From the NCBI GenBank assembly GCA_027972325.1, contig JAPMOS010000111.1:1-64000 (forward strand): 64,000 bases of DNA, read 5' to 3'. How positions within the stretch are numbered: the stretch's first letter is position 1; each line of letters begins with the position of its first letter. The translations under genes and the position numbers were made by a program. Shown piece by piece: positions 1-21,639 of the stretch. The notes under the pieces are model-generated. The model saw only the letters and a list, made by a program, of their open reading frames with translations. It did not search any database and was not told where the DNA came from. Origin of the DNA: Paratrimastix pyriformis. Lineage: Eukaryota; Preaxostyla; Paratrimastigidae.

Positions 1-400
1 GGGGCATCCGCTTGTCAAGGCTGCTGCTGTTGTTGCGGCTGCCCCTGTCCCCGTCCCTGCCCCTGTCCCGGCCCCTGTCCCTGCCCCTGCCCTGCTCCTG
101 CTCCTGCTCCTGCCCCGCTCCTGCTCCTGCTCCTGCTCCCCTGCCCTTGCTACTGCTGCTGCTATTGTTGCTGCGGCTGCTCCGGCTCGAACCCGTGCCT
201 GTGTCCGCTTCGTGAAAGCTGCTGCTGCTGTGGCCGCAGCCAAAGCCCTGCCCCGGTCCCTGCTCCTGCTCCTGTTCCTGCCCCAGCTGCTCCAGCTGTC
301 CCGCCTGCTCCCGCCCCTCGCGCCCATGTCCCTGTCCCCGCCCCTGCTGCCGTCCCTGCTGCTGCTGCCGCCCCGAGCTTACTTGATCTGGCCCGTGACT
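1..400. repeat. CTG/CCTG-rich low-complexity tract
   Basis: Imperfect tandem CTGCTCCTGCTC / CCTGTCCC type repeats fill the first 400 bases. All frames are open because the composition is biased, and the translations are Leu/Pro/Ala/Gly runs. I see no gene here, although an exon rich in such residues cannot be excluded. Confidence 0.7.
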
Positions 401-439
401 GGGTGATGTACGTTGACCTCGCCCGATTTCCCGAATGGT

Positions 440-819
440 GTTCCCCTGGATGCTGCACTGGGGTGCCGGCACCCAGCAGCGCCCGGACCTGGTGCTGCGC
501 TCGGAGACACTGAAAAGATTGTGCTCCTGGAACTTACAGTCCCCCGGAGCACAATGTGAGTGCGGCACACGAGCGTAAAACAGCCCGCTATTTGGCCCTG
601 ACCCGCGACCTGGCGGTGAAGGGCTGGACGGTGGAGCTGGTCCCCTTCGAGGTGGGCTCCATCGGGTTCCTGACACGTTCCTATCATGCCATGACCCGGC
701 TGCTGGGCATTGGCTCCAAAACCCTCTCCACCTCGATCTCTGACACTGTCCTGCGCTGCAGTTACTGGATCTTCCTGTCCCGCGACCAAGTGTGGACCCC
801 ATGGGCGATCCATCTGTAA
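440..819 (+). mobile_element. Retroelement ORF fragment, broken
   Basis: The plus-strand translation resembles the C-terminal part of reverse-transcriptase polyproteins in which a block like VLLELTVP is followed by an AHERK.ARY block and a GW.VELVPFEVGSIGF block. The match is from memory of such proteins, and I cannot assign the family with certainty; a non-LTR retrotransposon is my best guess. The piece is short, lacks any catalytic domain and is broken in more than one place, so it is a fossil. The surrounding DNA is low complexity and shows no clear element ends. Confidence 0.45.
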
Positions 820-1080
820 CTCAGCTGCCTGTCCTGACCCGTGTCCCCTGTCCCCTGTCCTGTCCCCGTCCCCTTGCTCGTCCTGTTGCTTTGCTCGTCC
901 CGTCCTGTGGTGGTGTGTGGCCGGGGATCCCCGGAGGTGGTGGCACTGCCCCTAGCGCTCCGATCAGTAGGCTCATTCTGGGTGCCACTACACTTTCCGG
1001 ATCCACTCCCCGTCTCGTGGGGATGGACCGTTTTCTTCTGCCTGTCCCTACTTCTGCCCCCCACACTCTCCACACCCCGG

Positions 1081-1245
1081 CCCCGTCCCGTCCCGTCCCG
1101 TCCCGTCCGTCCCGTTCTTCATCGTGCCCCTCTGTGCTACGTGCGGCCTGCCCTGGTCGTGCTGTCCCTACGTCCCGTCCCTGGTGCGCCGTCCCGTCCC
1201 GACCCGTCCCGTTCGTTGCCGTCCCGTCCCGTCCGTCGTCGATGC
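1081..1245. repeat. CCCGT pentamer-rich stretch
   Basis: Repeated CCCGT/CCGTC units, purest at about 1081-1115 and again near 1190-1240. The rest of 820-1590 shows no convincing gene. Confidence 0.6.
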
Positions 1246-1590
1246 TCGCCATCGACATTCTACCTGCGCACCCAATCGAAAAGGTCTGTGTCATATGCTC
1301 CGATTGCCTCTTGTCTTGCCTGTGTCGGGGACCCCTTGGCGCGACACATGCTGCTGCCGTGCGATGTGGTGAGAGCGTGAGCTGTCCATCCACACCATGT
1401 GACGGATCCCTTGTGGGTCCTGATTTCCGGTCTCGGATGTTGACGTGCTCTTCCGCCTGAGCGCTTTGCCGTTGACTGACCCTTGTTCGCTGCCGCCTGC
1501 TTGCGTATGTTGGCTTGGTGGACACTGCTTGACTATGGCGCTTCCCTCGTGGACTGTGCCTACATTTCTTGCGGTGTCTCTTCCCTCTTT

Positions 1591-1711
<121 letters not shown>

Positions 1712-1814
1712 TGATGGATGGCTGGATGGGGATGGATGGATGGCTGGATGGGCGGACCTGGGTAGGCGGGTCGTGATGTGTGTGATGGGGGTGGATGGCT
1801 GGATGGGGGTGGCG

Positions 1815-12566
<10,752 letters not shown>

Positions 12567-12594
12567 ACGTCCATCCCATACTCTTTTTTTTTTT

Positions 12595-13470
12595 ATTTTT
12601 TTCTTGGTGATGTCCCATAATATTTCCGGGCTGGTGGGGCTTCTTCTTGGGGGCAGTTTTGTGGTCGGGCTCACCGCAATCATCGGACTTTCCGCTTTCT
12701 GAAATGTAGTACAAAAAATCGACTTCGGCCTCGTTGTCAATGGCCCCCCGCTGCCCCCCCCGCTCGGCCCTGGCTTGAGGGGGAGACAACGACGCACACA
12801 GGAATTTCTTCCAAGAGAGACTGTTGCCATCCTGTGCGCCCCATCAATGATCATTTTGTTGCGACGTCTCCGCCCGTCACGTTTTGAGAGGGCGACGGCC
12901 CATCTGATTGTTTTCGGCCTGTCAGCTTGTCTCTGGGCAAGGGCGGGAAATCTGGCCGCGGCGGGTGCTGGAGCTGGGGTTGGGTCGGCGGCACTGGGGA
13001 AGATCTCACCATTTTTTTTTTTTGGAGCGTCCCATAATTTCTCGGGGCTGCGGGGGCCTTGATGAACCGCCACCCAATCCTTTTTTTTTGGTGATGTCCC
13101 ATAATTTCTCGGGGCCTGCGGGGGCCTTGATGAAGATTTTTTTTTTTTTGGTGATGTCCCATAACATTTCCGGGCTGGTGGGGGCTTCTTCATGGGCCGG
13201 GTATTTTTGGTCACCGCCATCGGACGTGCCATCGCATTTTTCGAGATATAGTAGAGGTAATCCACTTCAGCCCTCGTTCGATGGCCCCGCTGCCCCGCTC
13301 GATCCTCGCTTGAGGGCGAGTCAACGACGCGCGCACATGAATTTCTTCCGTGAGACCTTTACCCTTCCCGTGCATCGTCCCATCAATGACCGCTTTTGAG
13401 GGCGCCGTCCCATCTGGTTTTTTTTTTCTTTTTCTTCGGGCTGTCAGCTTGTCTCTGCACGGCACCTGCT
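12595..13470. repeat. Two diverged tandem copies of a 500-600 bp segment
   Basis: Segment 12600-12935 is repeated at about 13150-13455. Both start with poly-T, GGTGATGTCCCATAA and a TTTCCGGGCTGGTGGGG block. Both then carry a block whose minus strand reads EVDFLYYISES or EVDYLYYISKN, a GAATTTCTTCC block, and a CTGTCAGCTTGTCTCTG block. Two extra copies of the poly-T/TCCCATAATTTC/CGGGGCTGCGGGGGCC motif lie at 13010-13065 and 13083-13130. The minus-strand frames may be a duplicated coding module, but no single frame persists. Confidence 0.7.
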
Positions 13471-13489
13471 GCCCTCTGGATCCACCCCC

Positions 13490-14035
13490 GCTTGATGATT
13501 GCTGCGTGCTGTGGGCACATGCACTGTGCGTGCCACCCCCATGGCACCTTGAGTCATCCCCCGTATCTCGACCCCGCACCGTACCCCCCCAGGCGCTGCC
13601 AACTGTATCCCCCGCCCGCGCCACCTGTGGAGCCGTCAGGTCCCCCAGCAGGGCCACCCGTGGAGCCGTCCAGCAGCGCCGTCCCGCGGGCGCCTTGTCA
13701 ATGGCGCTCCCAAGGCCGCGCATCCTCTGCACAGCCGCCGCCGCCAGCCCCCGGCCCAATGAGGGCACTGAGACGGGACGGACGGGCCCGCACCCCGCGC
13801 TGGGTCGCCCCCAACAGCAGCTGTGGTCCGTCAGCTGGCGCCCCCGTTGACCCGCCTCCCCACCCACCCACCCACCACCTGACACACGTCCCACCGCACA
13901 GCAGTCACCGTCCCAATGAAGCTCCCCCAGAAGAGCGGCTGGCCGTCAGCACTGGCCTGAGTTTGCTAGGGCGGCACGGGTGGGTGACACCTCGTGGTTT
14001 GATGATAAAAAACGCCACTCAGAAAGGGAGCCATG
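13490..14035. other. No resolved gene; possible minus-strand exon
   Basis: An open minus-strand frame at about 13850-13600 (RPVSVPSLGRGLAAAAVQRM, then a basic/Ala/Gly stretch) competes with plus-strand frames of similar quality. I cannot decide between them. Confidence 0.25.
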
Positions 14036-14204
14036 AAATGGAATGGAATGGAATGGAATGGGAGAAGGAAACCAGAACAGGAACGGAATCAGAAAAACGG
14101 GTACCCATCACACCCGAAACACACACACACACGCACACGCACACACACCCCACACACCACACAACGGCCGATTGGAGGGGGGGGGGGGGGGGGCGATCCC
14201 ATTA

Positions 14205-14545
14205 TTTCGGGGAGCTGCGGCCCCCCCACACGGCCGCCTTCCACGCTCGAAGTCCAACGTGAGTTCTACGAACCCCCCCCCCTTTTTTGGAATCCCATAA
14301 TAATTCGGGAGCTGCTGCCCATGAAGACCGTTGCCGTTCATCACTCTTTTTTTTTTTTGGAATCCCATAATAATTCGGGAGCTGCTGCCCATGAAGACCG
14401 TCATCCTGCCGTTCATCACTCTTTTTTTTTTTTGGAATCCCATAATAATTCGGGAGCTGCTGCCCATGAAGACCGTCATCCTGCCGTTCATCACTCTTTT
14501 TTTTTTTTTGGAATCCCATAATAATTCGGGGAGCTGCTGCCCCCC
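14205..14545. repeat. Tandem repeat of 70-76 bp with poly-T and CCCATAATAATTCGGGAGC
   Basis: Four units with GGAATCCCATAATAATTC at 14289, 14359, 14434 and 14510. Each is preceded by 8-12 T and followed by GGGAGCTGCTGCC. A related CCCATTATTTCGGGGAGCTG lies at 14205. On the minus strand each unit ends in an A run, like a short retroposon tail. A poly-G run precedes the array at 14177-14194. Confidence 0.85.
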
Positions 14546-14909
14546 AAAAGAGCGACCGCCGATCGGCACATGCTCGTGAATGCCCCACTGGGATAGGGTC
14601 TCCCATATGTATGAAATGTTAAAATCCTGTCGCCCTGTCCTGCCCGGCGCATGTGAGGGGGTGGTGAGGGTTGGGTCGGCAGCATGAGATCGCTTGCATT
14701 CGCAGGCACCTTGGCGTGACCTGGCCATCGGGGGGAACGCAAGCCCCTTGGAGCTCACCGGGCCTGACACGATGCTGGGATGAGCATCCCCCCCAGACTG
14801 TTTCGGGGGGTCTGACATTCAACCATGGGATGAACGGCCTCCATATATTAACGGGGGGACATTAAGTTATGGGATGAAATGAAGACAGCCCATGGGGCGA
14901 GTCTGCCAT

Positions 14910-15080
14910 GAGATGATGGGATGATGGATGTCTGACATGAGATGACGGGATGGATGGATGGCCTCCATATTGTCTCTGGGTCCGCCATGAAATTATGGGA
15001 TGATGGATGTCTGACATGAGATGACGGGATGGATGGATGGCCTCCATATTGTCTCTGGGTCCGCCATGAAATTATGGGAT
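14910..15080. repeat. 80-bp tandem repeat
   Basis: Two units (ATGATGGATG at 14921 and 15000) with GACATGAGATGACGGGATGG and CTCCATATTGTCTCTGGGTC blocks, each ending in CCATGAAATTATGGGATG. A (GATGCC/GATGGC)n tract follows to 15110. Confidence 0.85.
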
Positions 15081-15139
15081 GCCGATGGCGATGCCGATGG
15101 CGATGGCGATGGTCCATATTTTGGCTTCCTTCAATCAGC

Positions 15140-15835
15140 CCCCTCTGCCCTCTGCTCCCCCCAGGATCTCCGGGTCCCTCTTCTTCGTGTTCTCCTGCTG
15201 GTCGGTCTCGGCCAACAGGCATGCCATCGCTGCTGCTGCTGCTGCTGCTGCCCAAAAGCGGGGCCTCAGCACCGTCCGACACACGCAGGGGCACCCTCCT
15301 CGTCTGTCCGTCCGTCTGTTGCCACCCCACCGGGTCTCTCGCTTTGCTGGGGGCCGATGCTGGGGGGTGGGTTCTTCCCCCGTTTGGGCTCCCCGTCCCG
15401 TTTCAGTCGTTTCCGTCGTTTCCGGCACCATCATCACTGCCATCGCCTTCATCCCGTCCCTGTCCCGGTCTGGCTCCTGCTTGTGTGGGGCCGGTCCGGT
15501 CGGGGGGGCAGCAGACCCGTGCCCCGTGGCGGCCATGCATTGATGCGGCTGGCGGGCCTGGTGGCGGCCGCTGCAGGTCCCCCTCCGACCAGTCGGCGGC
15601 CATGGTCGCGTCATCCAAGTGGAGTGGCAAAAACCGTCTGTCGGCCTGATACGGAACGGATGGGAGCCGAAAAATTATGGGACGGGACCCATAATTTTTC
15701 TGATGCCCCGGGGATGATATCTTCACGAACTCCGCCGCCATTCATGAGCAGTTCGCAGGCGTTGAGCGCGATTTTGCTGATTTTATCAGCTGTGAAGTCC
15801 TCGATGAAGTCGCCGGTGGGAAACGGGGGACAGTG
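15140..15835 (-). CDS. Unknown multi-exon protein, partial
   Basis: Two minus-strand blocks look coding. At about 15830-15720 the translation is TGDFIEDFTADKISKIALNA followed by CELLMNGGGVREDII, typical globular sequence. At about 15260-15170, after a poly-Ala stretch, it is ACLLAETDQQENTKKRDPEI. The DNA between has lower-complexity frames and probably includes an intron with the AAAAATTATGGG hairpin (15670-15699). No domain is recognised, and the start and stop are undefined. Confidence 0.4.
15670..15699. repeat. Perfect 12-bp inverted repeat
   Basis: AAAAATTATGGG and CCCATAATTTTT are separated by six bases. Half of this palindrome recurs in many places of the window. Confidence 0.9.
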
Positions 15836-15839
15836 CGAC

Positions 15840-16720
15840 GACGGGGATGTGGAGGTGGCGTGGGGCGGCGGCGATGGGGCTGTGGAGAATCTTGGTGGCC
15901 GTGGCTGCATTCACAGGACAAAATGTCAGAGTGCTTCACGCCACACGGCAGCGGCATGATATGCGGCCTTCCATACGTCAGTTGAAAAACACAATCCTGT
16001 CCTGCTGCGCTGCCGTGTCGCAAGCACTGCCATGTTCGTGATCAGATGGGCTGTCCGAACACCCGCACCAACATCACCCCATCTTAACGTCTTCACCTTC
16101 TTTCCGCCCCAGACAGAACGGCTGGGCCGGTGCATCGAGGTGCCTCAGACGTGGCATGGTGGTCCCCGGGGTGGTCCCTTGGTGCGGCTGGAGGGCCGCT
16201 GCGCCCACCCCGCCATGCTCGCCATCCGCGCGGCAAAACCGTCTGTCGGCCTTATACGGAAGGGAGGGAGGGGAAACGACGGCACGTGGAGGATATCTTG
16301 GCGACCTCTCTGTCCGTGCCCACCGGACGAACGAGACACCCAGTTCCTTTCTTTGATGACCGAGAAACGTTGCTGACGAATCGTTGATGCGGCGAGAACC
16401 CAAGATCGAGCGTCCCTCGAGCCTCGACTCCTCTCGAACGCACGCCCTCTCCTGTAGGGCCTCTTGCGCACCTCCTTTGGGCAATGCCGTCCACCCAGAC
16501 CTTTGCGGTTGCCCTCCCCCGTGGGGCCACTTGTGCACCTCCTTTGGGCAATACCGAACGACCCAATGCTCCGCGGGTTCGACACTGGATCTGAATTCAC
16601 CGAAACTTTTGTGTGTGTGTGTGGGGGGGTGGTCCCTCGTAGGGACGATCCTCGCGCGCACTGACCCGAGGCCTTGATGAGGAGCCTTCTAGGGACGCAT
16701 CCATCAAAGCCCAGCTGCGG
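15840..16720. other. Unresolved region with internal duplications
   Basis: Competing minus-strand frames contain a repeated block (LPKGGAQEALQERACVREE-like, also VHKWPHGGGQPQRSG). It arises from two DNA copies of TGCACCTCCTTTGGGCAAT at about 16465 and 16530. The string CCGTCTGTCGGCCT occurs at 15634 and 16231. I see no recognisable domain. Confidence 0.3.
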
Positions 16721-16724
16721 CTCA

Positions 16725-16989
16725 ATAGATGACTGGATGATGACGACTGGATGGTGATGATGGTGATGATGATGATGATGATTGGATGATGACTGGAGGA
16801 TCGTGATGATGATGATGATGATTGGATGATGATGATGATTGGATGATGATGATGATTGGATGATGATGACGATTGGATGATGATGATGATGATTGGATGA
16901 TTGGATGATTGGATGATTGGATGATTGGATGATTGGATGATTGGATGATTGGATGATTGGATGATTGGATGATTGGATGATTGGATGAT

Positions 16990-17028
<39 letters not shown>

Positions 17029-17030
17029 GG
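16725..17030. repeat. GATTG / GATGATTGG array
   Basis: GATGATGATTGG units followed by at least ten pure GATGATTG octamers (16893-16990) and a GAT array. Confidence 0.93.
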
Positions 17031-17069
17031 CACGTCTGAGGTCTCAGACCGCGATCGGCTGTTGGGACG

Positions 17070-17245
17070 AGGGGGGGGGGGGGGGGGGGTGGCATTGAAT
17101 CAACACCCAACACCCGACCTCGCTCCCCCTCTCGCCCTTGGCACATTGACACCACATTTCCCATCCTCCTTACCTCCCTCATCCTCACACCTACCCTCAC
17201 CCTCACCCTCACCCTCACCCCACCCTCACCCTCACCCTCACCCTC
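17070..17245. repeat. Poly-G run and (CACCCT)n array
   Basis: A G run at 17071-17090 and about ten CACCCT hexamers at 17185-17242. The hexamers resemble a telomeric repeat only superficially and are internal. Confidence 0.85.
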
Positions 17246-17460
17246 AACCGCGGATCCCCCTCGGGTGCACAACCCTCCACATCCACTGCAGCTCGGCTGG
17301 TTTGGGAAACCTTCTGCTCCGTTGGTCCCTTTCGTTCCATCCATCACCTGGTAGCGGCACCCGCACCACCACCGGCAGTCATTGCGCGTTGCGCTACCAA
17401 CCAACGCCCCCCTCTCTCCACCCCTCTGCCCCCTCCCACGCCCCTGCGACCCGTTAGCGG

Positions 17461-17960
17461 CCGGTGTGATCTGCAACGCTGACTTCGGGGCCGGTTGGCG
17501 ATCGCTGCGGATCCCGTGCGGCGACCATCCCGTCGATGCCCAGGCAGCTGCACCGGTGTGACACCCTGCAGCGGCCCACAGACCTCAGCCATCACCCTCG
17601 ACACGCCCCTGAGTGTGCCCCCCCCCCGGGGCAACGACCCTCGATTTCGCCTTCCCTCGCCATGATCACTGCCACCACTCTCACCGCCACCTCCCCTCCC
17701 CGCAGAGCCACCCCAGCTGACGCCCCGCTTCGGCTCGTTGATCACTCGACCGCCCACCCCGCCCGCCCACCCGCCCACCCACCGGCCCGCCCCCGGCCCA
17801 ACGCGCGCCGCATCAGCTGCCTCCCACCTCCCATCGTTGGTCGTGGTTTGGGGGCCATTCGGAAATATACCGACGGCTATCCGAATCTTGCCGCGTCTGC
17901 CCGCCATTCCTCAAGTCGGGGGGCAGCGAGGAGCGCGGGAAATCAAGATGGCCGATGATC
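17461..17960. other. Possible exon, strand undecided
   Basis: Plus-strand 17465-17565 reads GVICNADFGAGWRSLRIPCG then DHPVDAQAAAPV, which is protein-like and followed by a stop. The minus strand is open over the same stretch (RVMAEVCGPLQGVTPVQLPG). I cannot tell which, if either, is used. Confidence 0.25.
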
Positions 17961-17992
17961 GCGAGTCGGGAGGCGTCGTGGGGAGAGATATT

Positions 17993-18060
17993 GGTCTGAC
18001 CTGGACTCGAACCAGGAGCTATCGCAGAGTCCAATGACCTTGTTCTCATTCGACCACGGG
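17993..18060 (-). pseudogene. tRNA-like sequence, probably a decayed tRNA
   Basis: The minus strand has a perfect T arm (CCTGG-TTCGAGT-CCAGG) followed by TCAGACC, and upstream a Gln-like block (GGTCATTGGACTCTGCGA). No 5' strand pairs with the acceptor 3' strand TCAGACC and the anticodon stem is mismatched, so a functional cloverleaf is not supported. Confidence 0.5.
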
Positions 18061-18119
18061 TACAGGAGCTTACGGGCTTGGTTTTACGAAATCAATCCGC
18101 AGCATAACGGGACGGTGAG

Positions 18120-18345
18120 TTTAAGAATGGCAAGACAAAGTATCAGAGTTGCACGAAAGTTGTAAAAAAGGAGAAAGAAGCGGAGAAAGAAAAAAGAAAG
18201 TGAGAAAGAAAAAAAAGTAAATTTTTTGTCGTTGCGTTTGTGCACGAGGGACCGTCTGGGACTCGAGGCGAGAGGTCTTTCTTGGGTGGAGAAAAAAAAG
18301 AAGAAAGAAAGTGGAGAAAGAAAAAAGAAGAAGAAAGCAACTTTT
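18120..18345. other. Purine-rich A/AAG tract
   Basis: AGAAAG and AAAGAAG-rich sequence at the 3' side of the TRAF-type gene. It is probably 3' untranslated or intergenic DNA; its reading frames are only Lys/Phe runs. Confidence 0.4.
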
Positions 18346-18399
18346 TTCGTGCAACTCTATCCTACAACGATATGAAACAGCTGTCGATGCTTCCGCGTT

Positions 18400-20300
18400 T
18401 ATCACGAAGCTGGGCTTCTCGCATTCACCGCCAACGAATGGGGTCGCATGGGGCCGAATCGGGGGCCGGGGCTGCGTCGGGGGCATCCTGCCGTCGAGAT
18501 GGTACCAAGACGCCGTTGAAGGAGAAACGGTGAAGATGATGCGGTGCGTCGGGTCGCAGCGGACCGTCAGCGTGTCGACTTGCTCCCTGAGGGCCGCCAC
18601 CTCGTCCTGCAGGCGCTCGGCGGCGCGGCTCTCGTCTGTCATGGCCGCCTTCTGCTCGGCTTGCTGCTTCCTGAGGGCCGCCACCTCGTCCTGCAGCCGC
18701 TGCTGGGCGGCGCGGCACTCGTCCATGGCCGCCTGGGTGCGCTGGAGGGCCCGGCTGAGGCAGGTCACGTGCTGCGGGGCAGCGGTGGCAATGTGCTCCT
18801 CCAGCCGGCAGCGGGCCACCTGCCACCGGAGCAGCCACCCCCCCCCCCACACACACACACACACACACGCAGCCACGCAGCCACGCAGCCACATAGACAC
18901 AGGGACAGACCACACCGACCAGACCAAAAGAAAACGCGGGGCCACAACAAACGCAGGTGGGCAATATGAATGAGCCCCACATGCGACCGACAGCAGTCAA
19001 CATTTTTTGGGCGTCTCATTGGCAGCTCCCGCAGGCGGACCTTGGCGTCGCAACCCTGGACGGGGCAGGGCAGGGGCGCCTCGGGGCACTGGGCCCGGTG
19101 GGCGTCCAGGGTCGAGCGCTGGAACAGCTGATGGCAGTCCGGGCAGGGAACCTCCACCGCCGGGCACACCGTCCCCAGGTGGCCCTGCAGGTGGGGTGCG
19201 ACGAGATGATGGAATGGGCGTGGGCAATGGGGGGGGGGGGGGGGGGGGGTGCCGTTGGGCGCATTGACGTGTTGGCAGGACGAGTGGGCAAGGTGATGGT
19301 CGTGGGGGTGATGGTCGGGGGTGGTGGTCGTGGGGGTGGTGGCCGGCGGTGGTGATGGTGGCAGGACGAGTGGGCAGGACGAGTGGGAAGGGTGATGATG
19401 GCGGGGTGATGGTCTGGGGGAGATGATGGTCTGGGGGTGATGATGGTCTGGGGGTGATGATGGTCTGGGGGGATGAGGGTCTGGGGGGTAGGCATCGAAC
19501 CTGGATGTCCTTCCGCGGCATCACCTTGGCGCACTTCTCGCACGGCACCGGCTTCCACTGGCACCCCTCGAGATGCCCTAAGAAGACGCACCCCGTCAGG
19601 ATGGTCGGATGCAAGCCGGGTGCGGACCCGGCAGGGCGCATGCCGGGCAGCGGTGTGTGCATCCCCCATGGGTGCAGCCCACCTCCCTTTGGCCGCATTC
19701 CTGGGTCTGGTGCCGGGTGAGGTCCTCCAACTTCCCCTGCCACTCACAGGAGGGGCGCTAAATCGGTGCGTGGTGGGTGACGATTGAGTGGAGCAACAAC
19801 AATGCAGACTTTTGGGCAATGAACAGGAAGCTGCTGAATAAACGAGTTGAAGAGTGGGTCGCGATTGAAGTGTGGCTTTGCCAGTTCCTGTTGGCAGCAT
19901 CTGTTATTGGGACAATGTATCGAGAGAGGGATGTCATTTTGCAGACGGGCAAGTGGGTTTTCGCTCCATCCACTGCTGGCAGCAGGTTTCACATGCCTTG
20001 TGACTTCCGCGACACATCAGAGTCACCGCCTGTCGCATCACACCTGAACGTGGATAGCATACGCGCTCGGTAGCGCAACAGACAGTGGCAAATTGGACAA
20101 AGCATTGCATCGGGGACGGCCTGAGAAAATATCTCAGTCGGAAAGCCCTCTTCCTGGTGGGATGGCTGGGTTCGGGGGGGTTGGGGCCTCCGTGGCAGGC
20201 GAGGAGGGGGACACTGCCCCCCGGTTCGCGGGGGCACATGAAAAAGGGGACAAACGCGGCAAGGAGGGACCCACATCGAAAGCCTCTTTCACCCGACGAA
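18400..20300 (-). CDS. RING / TRAF-type zinc finger / coiled-coil protein
   Basis: Exons run on the minus strand. An N-terminal RING is encoded at about 20165-20080 (AMLCPICHCLL) and continues after a 33-base intron at about 20035-19940 (CRGSHKACETCCQQWMERK). The final Cys pair of the RING needs a frame change near 19945 (CPSAK-stop in one frame, CKMTSL in the other), so there is a small intron, a frameshift or an error. TRAF zinc-finger repeats follow: HFNRDPLFNSFIQQLPVHCP (19890-19830), CEWQGKLEDLTRHQTQECG (19745-19680), GCQWKPVPCEKCAKVMPRKD (19585-19500) and VEVPCPDCHQLFQRSTLDAH (19190-19020). A coiled coil at 18790-18590 has two near-identical RLQDEVAALR heptad blocks. The 3' end (18540-18360) includes FVINAEASTAVSY. 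TRAF-type proteins are usually E3 ubiquitin ligases or adaptors; that role is inferred. A G run lies in one intron (19230-19249). Confidence 0.75.
19250..19500. repeat. GATGGTC/GGGTGATG imperfect repeats in intron
   Basis: Repeated GGGTGATGATGGTCTGGG and GGACGAGTGGGCA units between two zinc-finger exons of the TRAF-type gene. Confidence 0.8.
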
Positions 20301-20544
20301 GATCTTGCAGGTGAGTTGCTGGATACTGCACCTGCCCAGTAATCTCAGTTTCTGGGAAGTTGCAACCGTGTGCTGCCTCATGGGAGGCAAAAGAGATTCA
20401 CAAATGATGGCGATGATAAACGTGTTGGCCAACACTCAACGAAGCCTTGACCAACACTCACGTCCCACTGCCTCTGGGCGGTGATCCCGTTCCATCTCTT
20501 CCCGCGAACCCACGTCGCCTCGAACGTATTCACATGTCGATTTC

Positions 20545-21004
20545 ACAGCATGTATCTTCTGTGCGGGTCAGTCTGCTCTCGACTGCTGCCAACACCAATC
20601 AATTTTTTGGCGTAGGAAGGGGTATGTCGTCTTCTCCCGGCTGCCTGTGGAACAACTCATTCCACTCCTCCACATATTTTCTGTTGTTGCTGCACTTGGA
20701 ATTGCCCGCACACTCTCGTTGACGACGGTGGTCTGATATGACCATGTCTGACCCGTCCCTGGAGGCGTTGACGGCATTGCTCGCTCCCTGCGATATCTCC
20801 GGGCAGTTTTTCCATCCCGCTGTTCGCCTACACCGAGGCTGCCTGGGCAGAGGAGGCTGTGCCACGCATCCATGCGAGCATGAAGGCCTTGCTCCCTGCA
20901 CTGCTGGGTGGCGGGTACTTCTCGGGCTTGGCGGAGCTGACCATCGCGAGCTCCACCTCTGCCGATGCCATTGCCGATGAGGCCCGAGGCGCCCTGCTGC
21001 CATG
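20545..21004 (+). pseudogene. Truncated, decayed copy of the F-box/LRR gene at 30.9 kb
   Basis: Aligns by eye with 30780-31346: shared blocks include TGTGCGGGTCAG, GGCGTAGGAAG, TTCTCCCGG, GACCCGTCCCTGGAGGCG and the stretch translating as LAELTIASSTSADAIADEA. The copy has several internal deletions relative to the 30.9 kb gene. It stops abruptly at about 21003 (GCCCTGCTGCC), where the intact gene continues for another 1.7 kb. It is therefore a 5' partial duplicate that has lost its frame. Confidence 0.85.
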
Positions 21005-21639
21005 AAACGGCGGGGCGCTCGCAACACATTGGGGGGCCATCATCCATGCAATCGGGAATTCCGATGCAATGAACAGGACAATGCAGGGCGTGATGGTGCG
21101 AGGGACTCCCCCGAGAAATGAATGGAATAAATCCATGTCGTGGCTCAATGAGGATACGCCCTAAGGGATCGGGATTTCATCGCCGAGAGGGCGCGGGAAG
21201 GGTTGGGACATCATCGTCAATACTCAACACCATTACGGGAGGCATTATGAGCGTCAGTCATCATCACCGAATCCTCCCAATCACCACCGCACTTGCATTT
21301 CAATTCAATCATCCTATCGTCCAACTCCAACGGCTGATCTGGCCGGGTCGCCGAGTGCCCGGCCCTCAGCCTGGAAAGAGAAGACTGGTTGTCTGTCCAG
21401 GCCTGAGGCGCCGGGGGAGGAGGAGACCGCTTCCATTATATTGTGAAGTTGATGAGGTCGGAAGGAAGGTGGGATGAAAACAAATTCTCATGACTGAAAT
21501 TTCTCGTGTGTGCCTCTTCTGAACATGAAACTTACAGCTGAATGAGATGGTTGGGGAAGGTGAATGATGGTAAAACCTTTCAATTCTCTTTCCAGTGGGC
21601 CTCCGGCGAAGCTGCACTCGGCGGATTTTTGAATTCAGT

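Noticed and set aside
17185-17242. Telomere repeat (CACCCT)n
   Set aside because: Short, internal and one of many unrelated hexamer arrays; no chromosome end nearby.
17993-18060. Functional tRNA-Gln or tRNA-Arg gene
   Set aside because: The T arm is perfect, but the acceptor and anticodon stems do not pair.
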